Below, in pieces: positions 53,913 through 62,254 of a stretch of 64,000 nucleotides of DNA. The DNA lies in assembly GCF_015594725.1 (NCBI RefSeq), contig NZ_JADNRC010000006.1, forward strand, positions 124,001 to 188,000, written 5' to 3'. The stretch is from Flavobacterium sp. ALJ2. GTDB taxonomy: Bacteria > Bacteroidota > Bacteroidia > Flavobacteriales > Flavobacteriaceae. The position numbers were made by a program, and so were the translations under genes. Positions within the stretch are counted from its first letter, which is position 1. Each line of letters begins with the position of its first letter. The notes beneath the pieces were generated by a model. The model was given only the letters and a program-made list of their open reading frames with translations. It did not search any database and was not told where the DNA came from.

Positions 53913-54812
53913 ATGAGAGCATTGGTTATTTCAGGAGGAGGAAGCAAAGGAGCTTTTGCTGGAGGAGTTGCACAATATTTATTAGAGATAAAAAAATGTC
54001 AATATGATTTATTTCTAGGCACTTCAACTGGAAGCTTACTTATCCCACATTTAGCCCTTGGAAACATTCATAAAATTCATGGTATTTATACCAATGTAAA
54101 CATGGGGAAAATATTTAATATTAGCCCATTTGTAGTAAAAGAAAAGGACGGAATTGATATTGTTACCATAAATCATTTTAATGTAATCCGTCAGTTTTTT
54201 AAAGGAAAACGAACATTTGGAGAAAGCAAAGGATTACAAAAATACATCAAAGATAATTTCTCTATATCTGAATTTAATCAGTTAAAAAAACTAAAAACTG
54301 ATGTTGTTATAACAGTAACAAATTTATCAAGAAATGAAGCTGAGTACAAATCAATAAAAGATTGTAGCTATGACGAATTTTGCGATTGGATTTGGATTTC
54401 TAGTAACTACATTCCGTTTATGAGTTTAGTTTCAAAAAACAACTTTGAATATGGTGATGGAGGATTCTCAAGCTTGGTTCCAATTCGAGAAGCTATACAT
54501 CGTGGAGCAACCGAAATAGATGTCGTTATCCTTGAAACAGAAGTAAATATAACCCAAAATGCTATTGGTAAAAATCCGTTTTCATTAATGATCGATCTAT
54601 TCCGAATAGCATTAGATCAAGTTGAGAAACATGATATCGCAATTGGAAAACTAATCGCAAAAAATAAAAATGTAAAACTAAACTTGTTTTATACTCCCAC
54701 AAAACTAACCAACAATGCATTAATTTTTAATAAAGAAGAAATGAAAAAATGGTGGGAAGAAGGATATGAATATGCACAAAATAAGTCTGAAATTATGAGC
54801 GATAATAGGTAA
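53913..54812 (+). CDS. Patatin-like phospholipase
   Basis: A 299-residue soluble lipid acyl hydrolase. The oxyanion loop GGGSKGAF is at residues 8-15, the nucleophile elbow GTSTG at 36-40 (Ser38) and the catalytic Asp182 in DGGFSS: the complete Ser-Asp dyad. It matches bacterial patatins that deacylate phospholipids or other acyl esters. There is no signal peptide, so it acts in the cytoplasm or on the inner face of the membrane. It ends exactly at the base before the convergent gene's stop codon, with no terminator between. Confidence 0.9.
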   Translation: MRALVISGGGSKGAFAGGVAQYLLEIKKCQYDLFLGTSTGSLLIPHLALGNIHKIHGIYTNVNMGKIFNISPFVVKEKDGIDIVTINHFNVIRQFFKGKRTFGESKGLQKYIKDNFSISEFNQLKKLKTDVVITVTNLSRNEAEYKSIKDCSYDEFCDWIWISSNYIPFMSLVSKNNFEYGDGGFSSLVPIREAIHRGATEIDVVILETEVNITQNAIGKNPFSLMIDLFRIALDQVEKHDIAIGKLIAKNKNVKLNLFYTPTKLTNNALIFNKEEMKKWWEEGYEYAQNKSEIMSDNR

Positions 54813-55334
54813 TTACCACATATCGCTCACTTCATTTTTAATATAAGATAAAGCAGCACTGCTAGGCGATTGTTTATCAAATAAATCATTTAAGATAATC
54901 TCACGTAATTTATCAGCACTATCAACACGGTCACTCATGCTAGCTTTACGAATCATCTGAATTGTAGCATTTTTGGCTGTTGTAACTATAGTCCAACATT
55001 CGTCAGACATATATATTTGCTGTGTTAGATTATGTTCAAATTCTTGCTCAATTTGTGCAATAACTAGATTTTCATAGTCATTTTTATCATTAGATGTTGG
55101 CGTAACACGTATTAACAACTTAGTTAGACTAATACGTTCTAGATACAATGTAATACGCTCATATGCCTGTAAACGCAATGGTAAAGCTTGTTTTTGAGCC
55201 TCTTTTTGCAATAACCATCTTCTCGTACTTTGTTTGTCAGTTAGATACGATTTGAAAAAATAATAAGCCACACCACCAGTTACAACAGAAGGCAGAGTAT
55301 AAGCAATAATTTCTATAATTTTATTTGAATCCAT
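54813..55334 (-). CDS. Single-pass membrane protein, unassigned (flavobacterial)
   Basis: A 173-residue protein with one N-terminal membrane segment (about 8-28, IIAYTLPSVVTGGVAYYFF) and a helical cytoplasmic part (KEAQKQALPLRLQAYERITL, then EQEFEHNLTQQIYMSDECW). The C-terminal DVDSADKLREI stretch is also helical. I associate this type with an uncharacterised flavobacterial family but assign no function. A -7 box TATTTTTG (55353-55360) precedes it. Its stop codon directly abuts that of the patatin gene. Confidence 0.75.
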   Translation of the reverse strand: MDSNKIIEIIAYTLPSVVTGGVAYYFFKSYLTDKQSTRRWLLQKEAQKQALPLRLQAYERITLYLERISLTKLLIRVTPTSNDKNDYENLVIAQIEQEFEHNLTQQIYMSDECWTIVTTAKNATIQMIRKASMSDRVDSADKLREIILNDLFDKQSPSSAALSYIKNEVSDMW

Positions 55335-55352
55335 TTTTTAAATTTGAGAAAA

Positions 55353-55360
55353 CAAAAATA
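55353..55360 (-). promoter_or_regulatory. -7 promoter box of the gene at 55334
   Basis: TATTTTTG on the minus strand, full match, 19 bases before the ATG at 55334. Confidence 0.5.
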
Positions 55361-55459
55361 TACTTTTTGAATGTAATTCAGCATCATTTTAATTGTAATA
55401 TTTATTTAAGAAGGTTAATTTTACCAACTTTCAAATTTGAATAAAATACTATATAATAA

Positions 55460-56227
55460 TTGGAAGACTATATTATAATTTTACTTTGTTTAGCAGCTTT
55501 TGCAGCAGGATTTATTGATGCTATTGTAGGAGGTGGCGGATTAATCCAAACACCAATGGGATTGATTTTATTACCCAATTTACCTGTATCTACAGTTATC
55601 GGAACTCTAAAATTCCCAGCCTTTAGCGGAACAGCTTTTGCTGCTTTTCAATATATGAAAAAAGTAGTCATACAATGGAAGTTACTGCTCATTATGATGC
55701 TTTTAGCAGTACCATCAGCATTTCTTGGATCTACTTTATTGACCTATGTGAGCAATGATTTTATGAAACCGCTGTTATTAGTCGTTTTATCTCTATTACT
55801 AATTTATACTTACGCAAAGAAAAATTTTGGTCAACAAGTAGCCAAAGACCATTCGGCAAAAAAACAAATAATATATGCTGTTTTAATTAGTGTAATCGTT
55901 GGTTTTTACGATGGGTTTATTGGCCCAGGAACAGGGAGTTTTTTTGTAGTAGCCTTTATTGCTTTAATGGGTTTTGATTTTCTACATGCTTCAGCAAATG
56001 CAAAAATGGTCAACTTAGCAACAAATTTCGGATCGATTTGCTTGTTTATTATAAAAGGGAAAATCATTTGGACAATTGCAATTCCTATGGCAATAAGCAA
56101 CGGGCTTGGCGGATGGCTTGGCGCAAAATTAGCCATAAACAAGGGAAATGGTTTTATTAGGGTTTTCTTTTTGATTGTAGTAATCGGTACATTAATCCGT
56201 TTTGCTTACGATGTGTTTTATAAATAG
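55460..56227 (+). CDS. TauE/SafE-family (TSUP) membrane permease
   Basis: A 255-residue inner-membrane protein with about eight hydrophobic segments. The repeated family motif is visible twice: FAAGFIDAIVGGGGLIQTP at the N-terminus and VGFYDGFIGPGTGSFFVVAF in the second half. TSUP members export or import sulfite, sulfoacetate, taurine-derived or other organic anions; the substrate is undetermined. The start is a TTG at 55460; the first in-frame ATG would delete the first motif, so TTG is preferred. Single gene. Confidence 0.87.
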   Translation: MEDYIIILLCLAAFAAGFIDAIVGGGGLIQTPMGLILLPNLPVSTVIGTLKFPAFSGTAFAAFQYMKKVVIQWKLLLIMMLLAVPSAFLGSTLLTYVSNDFMKPLLLVVLSLLLIYTYAKKNFGQQVAKDHSAKKQIIYAVLISVIVGFYDGFIGPGTGSFFVVAFIALMGFDFLHASANAKMVNLATNFGSICLFIIKGKIIWTIAIPMAISNGLGGWLGAKLAINKGNGFIRVFFLIVVIGTLIRFAYDVFYK

Positions 56228-56392
56228 AATTTTTGTGAAACTAAGATTTTAAATCCATCTCAAGGCTTCGTAATCAGGACTGAGTTATTTTTAATAGTAA
56301 CCATAGAGCCTTAAGGACTTAATAGTACAGTAATTTTTTTAAAAATGAAGGAAACCATACTTAATAAAACCCTTTTTGTTCCGCTTAAAAAA

Positions 56393-56430
56393 AACTTAGC
56401 AACTCAGCACCTTAGGAACTTAGGAACTTT
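56393..56430 (+). repeat. Tandem 8-bp repeats upstream of the helicase gene
   Basis: Units AACTTAGC, AACTCAGC, ACCTTAGG, AACTTAGG, AACTTT follow one another (56393-56430). They lie just before the -7 box of the UvrD/PcrA gene. Confidence 0.6.
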
Positions 56431-56443
56431 CTTTTAAAATCCT

Positions 56444-56451
56444 TATTTTTG
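56444..56451 (+). promoter_or_regulatory. -7 promoter box of the UvrD/PcrA gene
   Basis: TATTTTTG, full match. Expected transcription start near 56457, only a few bases before ATG 56460; this makes ATG 56475 the more comfortable start. Confidence 0.5.
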
Positions 56452-56459
56452 CATTAATT

Positions 56460-58808
56460 ATGGAGAAAAATTTCATGCAAAAATACATTGACCAGCTCAA
56501 TGAAGCACAGAGACTGCCTGTTTTAAAAAAAGACGGGCCGATGATTATTATTGCTGGGGCAGGTTCAGGGAAAACTCGTGTTTTAACAATTAGAATTGCT
56601 TATTTGATGGCGCAGGGCGTTGATCCGTTTAATATTTTGTCGCTTACTTTTACCAATAAAGCGGCTCGTGAAATGAAACATAGAATATCTGATATAGTGG
56701 GAGCGTCTGAAGCAAAAAATCTTTGGATGGGAACTTTTCACTCAATTTTTGCGCGTATTCTTCGTGCAGAATCAGATCATTTAGGATATCCATCTAATTT
56801 TACGATTTACGATTCTCAGGATTCAGCTAGATTGATTTCTTCAATCATAAAAGAAATGCAACTGGATCGTGATGTTTATAAACCAAAGCAAATTTTAAGC
56901 CGTATCTCGAGCTATAAAAATAGTTTAATTACAGTAAAAGCATATTTTAACAATCCTGAATTGATAGAAGCTGATGCTATGGCTAAAAGACCAAGATTAG
57001 GCGAAATTTATCAACAATATGTAGACCGCTGTTTTAAAGCGGGTGCAATGGATTTTGATGATTTACTATTAAAAACTAATGAATTATTGACTCGTTATCC
57101 AGAAGTTTTAGCCAAATACCAAAATCGTTTTCGCTATATCTTGGTTGATGAGTACCAGGATACAAACCATTCTCAGTACTTGATAGTTAGAGCATTATCA
57201 GATAAGTTTCAAAATATATGTGTAGTAGGTGATGATGCGCAGAGTATTTATGCTTTCCGTGGAGCGAATATTAATAATATTTTGAATTTCCAGAAAGATT
57301 ACGAAGGTGTAATTATGTATCGTTTAGAGCAAAATTACCGTTCAACAAAAAATATTGTTGAAGCAGCAAATACTGTAATGGAGCACAATAAGACCAAACT
57401 TGATAAAATAGTTTGGACAGCAAATGATTTTGGTGCAAAAATTAAAGTCCACAGAAGTTTAACAGATGCAGAAGAAGGACGTTTTGTAGCAAGTACTATT
57501 TTTGAACAAAAAATGCAGAATCAATTACATAATGGTTCGTTTGCCATTTTGTATCGTACCAATGCACAATCGCGTGCAATGGAAGACGCGCTAAGAAAAC
57601 GTGATATTCCGTATCGTATTTATGGTGGATTATCATTTTACCAACGTAAGGAAATTAAAGATGTTTTATGTTATTTGCGTTTGGTAATTAATCCTAAAGA
57701 TGAAGAAGCTTTGGTACGTGTAATTAATTATCCAGCACGTGGAATTGGAGACACAACGATTGAAAAACTCACAATTGCAGCCAATCACTACAAACGTACA
57801 ATTTGGGAGGTAATGGTAAATATTGATAAAATAGACTTGAAACTAAATTCAGGAACAAAGAGTAAAATCAATCATTTTGTTACCATGATACAAAGCTTTC
57901 AGGTTATTGATCAAAATCAGGACGCTTTTTATATTACTGATCATGTTGCTAAAAAAACAGGATTGGTACAAGAACTTAAAAAAGATGCTACACCTGAAGG
58001 TATGGCAAAAGTTCAGAATATTGAAGAATTACTAAACGGTATAAAAGATTTCACAGAAGGTCAAAAAGAAATTGATGGAGCAAGAGGGGCATTATCAGAA
58101 TTTATGGAGGATGTTGCACTTGCCACCGATCTAGACAAAGACACAAGCGATGAAGATCGTGTTGCTTTAATGACGATTCACTTAGCAAAAGGATTAGAAT
58201 TTCCTCACGTATTTGTTGTAGGAATGGAAGAAGACTTATTTCCAAGCGCAATGAGTATGAGTACCAGAAGTGAACTTGAAGAAGAACGTCGTTTATTTTA
58301 CGTAGCTTTAACACGTGCAGAGCATCAAGCCTATTTAACATATGCACAATCACGTTACCGTTGGGGAAAATTATCCGATAGCGAACCTTCTCGCTTTATA
58401 GAAGAAATTGACGGTCAGTATATAGAATATTTAACGCCAGCAGAAAATGGCTACCGTTATAAACCAATGATTGATATTGATGTTTTTGGTGATGTAGATA
58501 AATCTAAATTACGGTTAGCTAAACCAATTGGTACAACACCACCTAAAACAGTTAATAACAATGAACCTAAATCGGATTTAAATATCCGTAAATTAAAACC
58601 AGTATCAAGTAATCCGAACAATGCAGCGCCAAATTTATTTGACAACAAATTAACAATTGGAAATATTGTAATGCATGAACGATTCGGAAAAGGAGAAGTT
58701 GTAAATCTAGAAGGAGTAGGAGCAGACAAAAAAGCTGAAATAAAATTTGAAGTTGGCGGAATTAAGAAGTTGTTGCTAAGATTTGCTAAATTAGATGTAG
58801 TAGGATAA
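56460..58808 (+). CDS. UvrD/PcrA-type superfamily 1 DNA helicase
   Basis: A 782-residue ATP-dependent 3'-5' helicase for nucleotide excision and mismatch repair and for clearing recombination intermediates. All SF1 motifs are seen: Q-motif LNEAQRLPV, Walker A AGAGSGKTR (Lys38), SLTFTNKAAREMKHR, DEYQDTN, VGDDAQSIYAFRGA, EQNYRST, motif V ATLATDL/MTIHLAKGLEF and motif VI RRLFYVALTRA. The C-terminal Tudor-like tail (GNIVMHERFGKGEVV) marks the PcrA/UvrD subfamily. ATG 56460 or 56475 (MQKYIDQLNEAQ) can start it; the -7 box at 56444 favours the second. Single gene. Confidence 0.93.
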   Translation: MEKNFMQKYIDQLNEAQRLPVLKKDGPMIIIAGAGSGKTRVLTIRIAYLMAQGVDPFNILSLTFTNKAAREMKHRISDIVGASEAKNLWMGTFHSIFARILRAESDHLGYPSNFTIYDSQDSARLISSIIKEMQLDRDVYKPKQILSRISSYKNSLITVKAYFNNPELIEADAMAKRPRLGEIYQQYVDRCFKAGAMDFDDLLLKTNELLTRYPEVLAKYQNRFRYILVDEYQDTNHSQYLIVRALSDKFQNICVVGDDAQSIYAFRGANINNILNFQKDYEGVIMYRLEQNYRSTKNIVEAANTVMEHNKTKLDKIVWTANDFGAKIKVHRSLTDAEEGRFVASTIFEQKMQNQLHNGSFAILYRTNAQSRAMEDALRKRDIPYRIYGGLSFYQRKEIKDVLCYLRLVINPKDEEALVRVINYPARGIGDTTIEKLTIAANHYKRTIWEVMVNIDKIDLKLNSGTKSKINHFVTMIQSFQVIDQNQDAFYITDHVAKKTGLVQELKKDATPEGMAKVQNIEELLNGIKDFTEGQKEIDGARGALSEFMEDVALATDLDKDTSDEDRVALMTIHLAKGLEFPHVFVVGMEEDLFPSAMSMSTRSELEEERRLFYVALTRAEHQAYLTYAQSRYRWGKLSDSEPSRFIEEIDGQYIEYLTPAENGYRYKPMIDIDVFGDVDKSKLRLAKPIGTTPPKTVNNNEPKSDLNIRKLKPVSSNPNNAAPNLFDNKLTIGNIVMHERFGKGEVVNLEGVGADKKAEIKFEVGGIKKLLLRFAKLDVVG

Positions 58809-58890
58809 AAAATGTTTTAAGTTTAAGGTTTTATCTTGCCATCGGCTAACTTAAACCCTCAAACAAATTTAACTTTAAACAAAATAAAAA

Positions 58891-59511
58891 ATGGCAGAAT
58901 TTATAAAAATATATACCGATAAACCTAATGAAGCTGCTATTGCAAAAGTAGTTAAAGTTTTAAAAAATGGAGGTTTAATAATTTATCCAACAGATACCGT
59001 TTATGGTTTAGGTTGCGATATAACTAATTCACGCGCATTAGAACGTATCGCAAAAATAAAAGGAGTTAAACTAGAAAAAGCAAACTTTTCATTTATTTGT
59101 CATGATTTGAGCAATATTTCTGATTATGTCAGACAAATTGATACATCGACCTTTAAATTATTAAAAAGAGCATTACCAGGCCCCTACACTTTTATTTTAC
59201 CTGGAAATAATAGTTTACCAAAAGAATTTAAAAAGAAAACAACAGTTGGAATCCGTGTACCAGACAATTCAATAGCACTAGAAATTGTACGTCAGTTAGG
59301 AAATCCCATTGTTTCTACATCTATACGTGATGAAGATGACGTTATCGAATATACAACTGATCCAGAGTTAATTTTTGAAAAATGGCAAAATTTAGTAGAT
59401 ATGGTTATTGATGGAGGTTATGGTGATAATGTTGCATCAACTATTATTGATTTATCCGAAAATGAACCAATTGTAATCAGAGAAGGAAAAGGAAGTCTAG
59501 ATATTTTATAA
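58891..59511 (+). CDS. Sua5/YciO/YrdC-family L-threonylcarbamoyladenylate synthase-like protein
   Basis: A 206-residue protein of the YrdC fold: VVKVLKNGGLIIYPTDTVYG near the N-terminus, the ATP/threonine-binding KIKGVKLEKANFSFIC, and ALPGPYTFILPGNNSLP, VGIRVPDNSIAL, and a final IVIREGKGSL. These enzymes make the threonylcarbamoyl-AMP used for tRNA t6A37. The sequence resembles the YciO branch, which is not always active in t6A synthesis; the true TsaC may be another gene. Single gene, ending before two terminators. Confidence 0.88.
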   Translation: MAEFIKIYTDKPNEAAIAKVVKVLKNGGLIIYPTDTVYGLGCDITNSRALERIAKIKGVKLEKANFSFICHDLSNISDYVRQIDTSTFKLLKRALPGPYTFILPGNNSLPKEFKKKTTVGIRVPDNSIALEIVRQLGNPIVSTSIRDEDDVIEYTTDPELIFEKWQNLVDMVIDGGYGDNVASTIIDLSENEPIVIREGKGSLDIL

Positions 59512-59651
59512 AAATATTTGAATTCGGCAAGATATTTGAAGTTAATTATCTAAATTCAAGCATTATTTTAAAGAAATCATCATATATAAATACACGATAA
59601 TGTTATTCTTAATTGATATTTAATTGGTTATTAAAAAGATTAAGGATACAT

Positions 59652-59677
59652 AAAAGCAGGTCAATTGACCTGCTTTT
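59652..59677 (+). terminator. Terminator after the Sua5/YciO gene
   Basis: A perfect 26-base palindrome with arms AAAAGCAGGTCAA and TTGACCTGCTTTT, ending in a T run. Confidence 0.8.
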
Positions 59678-59712
59678 TCTGTTTTTATAAATAACAATTA
59701 TAAGACATAAAA

Positions 59713-59743
59713 AAAAACCAGTGAAATTATTTCACTGGTTTTT
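59713..59743 (-). terminator. Terminator of the OmpA lipoprotein gene
   Basis: AAAAACCAGTGAA (59713-59725) pairs with TTCACTGGTTTTT (59731-59743), loop ATTAT, with an A/T tract on both sides. It serves the minus-strand gene ending at 59799 and can also back up the plus-strand one. Confidence 0.85.
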
Positions 59744-59798
59744 ATACTTCAGAATTCTAAATTTATTTTATTACAATTCCATATATGATATAATCAGA

Positions 59799-60635
59799 TT
59801 ATTTACCTGATTGTTTTTTCATTTCTTTTTCAATCATATCATAAAATTGATCAATTTTTGGCATAACAACAATACGAGTTCTTCTGTTACGTGCTCTGTT
59901 TTCAGCAGTATCATTTTCTACTAATGGCACATAAGAACTTCTACCTGCAGCAATTAATTTAGCAGGGTTAACACCAAGATCATTTGTTAATACACGAACG
60001 ATAGAAGTAGAACGTTTAACGCTTAAATCCCAGTTGTCTGTTATTATACCGTTGCTTTTGTAAGGAACACTATCAGTATGACCTTCAACCATACACTCAA
60101 AGTCTGGTTTGTCATTAACTACTTTAGCCACTTTAGCCAAAACCGTTTTAGCTTTATCAGTTACGTCATAGCTACCGCTTTTAAATAATAATTTATCAGC
60201 AATAGAAATAAATACAACTCCTTTTTCAACATTGATTTCGATGTCTGGATCGCTAATACCAACAGCACCTTTTAAACTAGTAACCAAAGCAAGAGTAACA
60301 CTATCTTTCTTAGTTAAAGCATCTTGAAGTCTAGATATTTTTAAATCTTTTTCTTTTAAACTTTCTAAAGATTTTTCTAAGTTTTCTGCTCCTTTAGATG
60401 TAAGCATTGTTAAATCTTTAGAACTACTGATTAAAGTTTGGTTATGCTCTTTCAAAGTAGCAACAGTAGCGGTTAATCCAGCTTTTTCTTCCAAACAAGA
60501 ATTTAATTTTACAGTACAAGAATTTAATAGATCTTGAGTTTCTTTGTTTTTAGCTTCTAAGTCAGCATATTTCTTTTTAGAAACACACGAAGATAGCACC
60601 ATTAGTGCAGTTAGGGCGATGAATATTTTTCTCAT
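59799..60635 (-). CDS. OmpA-family outer-membrane lipoprotein
   Basis: A 278-residue lipoprotein starting MRKIFIALTALMVLSSC (lipobox LSSC, Cys17). The N-terminal half is coiled coil (KKYADLEAKNKETQD; LKEHNQTLISSSKDL). The C-terminal half is an OmpA/MotB peptidoglycan-binding domain: FECMVEGHTDSVPY, then LSVKRSTSIVRVL, IAAGRSSYVP and ENRARNRRTRIVV, all signature residues included. It should tether the outer membrane to the cell wall. The open frame reaches 33 codons upstream, into the promoter, so ATG 60635 is used. -7 box TAACTTTG at 60668-60675. Confidence 0.92.
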   Translation of the reverse strand: MRKIFIALTALMVLSSCVSKKKYADLEAKNKETQDLLNSCTVKLNSCLEEKAGLTATVATLKEHNQTLISSSKDLTMLTSKGAENLEKSLESLKEKDLKISRLQDALTKKDSVTLALVTSLKGAVGISDPDIEINVEKGVVFISIADKLLFKSGSYDVTDKAKTVLAKVAKVVNDKPDFECMVEGHTDSVPYKSNGIITDNWDLSVKRSTSIVRVLTNDLGVNPAKLIAAGRSSYVPLVENDTAENRARNRRTRIVVMPKIDQFYDMIEKEMKKQSGK

Positions 60636-60667
60636 AAAAAATAAAAATTTAATTAGACGTAAGTCTA

Positions 60668-60675
60668 CAAAGTTA
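60668..60675 (-). promoter_or_regulatory. -7 promoter box of the OmpA lipoprotein gene
   Basis: TAACTTTG on the minus strand, full match, 33 bases before the ATG at 60635. It overlaps the stop codon of the upstream glycosyltransferase gene (60673-60675). Confidence 0.6.
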
Positions 60676-61692
60676 AGGGTTATTAATTTGATTATTGTTA
60701 AAGATATCTTTAAATACGCGGATTCTCTTAACATAGTACAAGAAAACGATACTTTTAACTATATAGTATTCTTGTGTTTGAAAATTGTTTCTTTTCTTAT
60801 AATATTTTAAAAAAAGACTATAAAAAGAAAAATGAGCTTTTATAATTGCCCAGGTATGTTTAAATTTTCCTTGTATTAAAAATTGCATTCCTGCGATACC
60901 ATCAAGTACCATTCTAGCAAAAAGAATGCCATAGAGCCTATCTTTAGGTAAGTTTTTGGTAAGCATTAATAACGAATTTCTAAAATTCAAATAGGTCTTT
61001 CTAGGATTTCCTTGTTGCAAAGTTGCACCACCTACATGATACACAATAGCTTGCGAATTATGTTTAATAGTATAACTAAGATTAATTGCTCTCCAACACA
61101 AATCTATTTCTTCCTGATGTGCAAAAAAACCTTCATCAAAACCTTTCAATTCTTTATAAACGGTACTTCTTATAAAGAAACATGCACCCGAAGCCCAAAA
61201 TAATTTACAGCTATCATTATATTGACCGTTATCATTTTCGATAGTATCAAAAATACGACCTCTACAAAACGGATAACCATATTTATCAATAAATCCACCC
61301 GCAGCACCAGCATATTCAAAGTAAGACTTACTTTTGAAATCTAAAATTTTAGGCTGAATAATAGCCGTTGTAGGTTCTTTTTCAAAAGTGTCCAAAATTG
61401 GTTGCAACCAATTTTCAGTAACTTCAATATCAGAGTTAATCAAAGCATATATTTTAGAATCAATATGTTGCAATGCTTCATTATAACCCTGAGCATATCC
61501 ATAATTACCAGTATTCACTACAATTCTTACGGTAGGAAAATTTTCTTTTACATAAGCAATAGAACTATCCGTCGAAGCATTATCAGCGACATATATAGTT
61601 GCCTCTGGTGAAAATTGCACGACCGAAGGCAAAAATTGTTCTAATAATTTTGCTCCATTCCAATTTAAAATGACAACAGCTATTTTATCCAA
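60673..61692 (-). CDS. GT2-family glycosyltransferase (WbbL-like)
   Basis: A 339-residue inverting glycosyltransferase. The GT-A fold is visible: VAVVILNWNGAKLLEQFLPS, VADNASTDSSIAYV, NTGNYGYAQGYNEAL and the DxD-like INSDIEV. The acceptor half holds ASGACFFIRSTVYKELKG, then GFDEGFFAHQEEIDLCWRA, a pattern of rhamnosyl/hexosyl transferases (family 2). It likely adds a sugar to a cell-surface polysaccharide or lipid. Donor and acceptor are unknown. Possibly co-transcribed with the upstream HsdR-N gene (12 bases apart). Confidence 0.9.
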   Translation of the reverse strand: MDKIAVVILNWNGAKLLEQFLPSVVQFSPEATIYVADNASTDSSIAYVKENFPTVRIVVNTGNYGYAQGYNEALQHIDSKIYALINSDIEVTENWLQPILDTFEKEPTTAIIQPKILDFKSKSYFEYAGAAGGFIDKYGYPFCRGRIFDTIENDNGQYNDSCKLFWASGACFFIRSTVYKELKGFDEGFFAHQEEIDLCWRAINLSYTIKHNSQAIVYHVGGATLQQGNPRKTYLNFRNSLLMLTKNLPKDRLYGILFARMVLDGIAGMQFLIQGKFKHTWAIIKAHFSFYSLFLKYYKKRNNFQTQEYYIVKSIVFLYYVKRIRVFKDIFNNNQINNP

Positions 61693-61704
61693 GTGTATTG
61701 TGTT

Positions 61705-62160
61705 TTATTTATTTAAAGAATTATAATTTGGTAATTCTCTTAAAAAATTATATTTTTCATTTTCAAAATCCATTTGACAGAAATAATGCTGTAATCCGTT
61801 AGTAACTGTCAAAAATTGCGCATTCATAGTCATATTATAACGAGCAATCTGGTCAAAAGTTGCCTGCGAAATCTTCACTTCCGGAGCTTTACATTCTACT
61901 AATATATATATAGTGCCATCTGGATTATACACTACGATATCATATCGTTTTCTTAACCCATTGACTTTTAGTACCTTTTCAACATTTATCAATGATTTAG
62001 GGTATTTCTTCTCCATCATTAAAAACTGAACCACGTGTTGACGAACCCATTCCTCAGGAGTGAGAATGATAAATTTTTTCCTGATTTCATCAAAAATAGA
62101 CACTTTATTTTCGCTATTTTTGAATCGAAATAGATAAGAGGGAAAATTTAGTTTTTGCAT
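61705..62160 (-). CDS. HsdR-N-terminal-domain (type I restriction R-like) small protein
   Basis: A 151-residue soluble protein starting MQKLNFPSYLFRFKN; the upstream frame continuation is not needed. The HSDR_N nuclease-like core is present: IFDEIRKKFIILTPEEWVRQ, YDIVVYNPDGTIYILVECKA (acidic residue and E-x-K of PD-(D/E)XK) and QIARYNMTMNAQFLTVTNG. It is a stand-alone domain, not the N-terminus of a full restriction subunit. From memory, flavobacteria carry such a gene beside holA, so this is a conserved neighbourhood, not a restriction system. Role unknown. -7 box TATTTTTG at 62165-62172. Confidence 0.83.
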   Translation of the reverse strand: MQKLNFPSYLFRFKNSENKVSIFDEIRKKFIILTPEEWVRQHVVQFLMMEKKYPKSLINVEKVLKVNGLRKRYDIVVYNPDGTIYILVECKAPEVKISQATFDQIARYNMTMNAQFLTVTNGLQHYFCQMDFENEKYNFLRELPNYNSLNK

Positions 62161-62164
62161 GAAG

Positions 62165-62172
62165 CAAAAATA
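62165..62172 (-). promoter_or_regulatory. -7 promoter box of the HsdR-N gene
   Basis: TATTTTTG on the minus strand, full match. It lies only five bases before ATG 62160, which would give an almost leaderless transcript. Confidence 0.45.
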
Positions 62173-62254
62173 TAAAATAGTTTTAGGTTTCAGGTTTAAA
62201 GTTTCAAGATATTGAAATAACAACCTTAAACATTAAACTCGAAATAATAAAGAA

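Noticed and set aside
60636..60734. A 33-codon N-terminal extension of the OmpA lipoprotein
   Set aside because: It would bury the lipobox and contains the -7 promoter box at 60668-60675.
61705..62160. A type I restriction-modification system
   Set aside because: Only a stand-alone HsdR N-terminal-like domain is present; no HsdM, HsdS or helicase part is nearby, and the location beside holA looks like conserved housekeeping context.
62161..62223. Upstream extension of the HsdR-N protein
   Set aside because: The 21 extra codons are not conserved-looking and the -7 box TATTTTTG (62165-62172) lies inside them.
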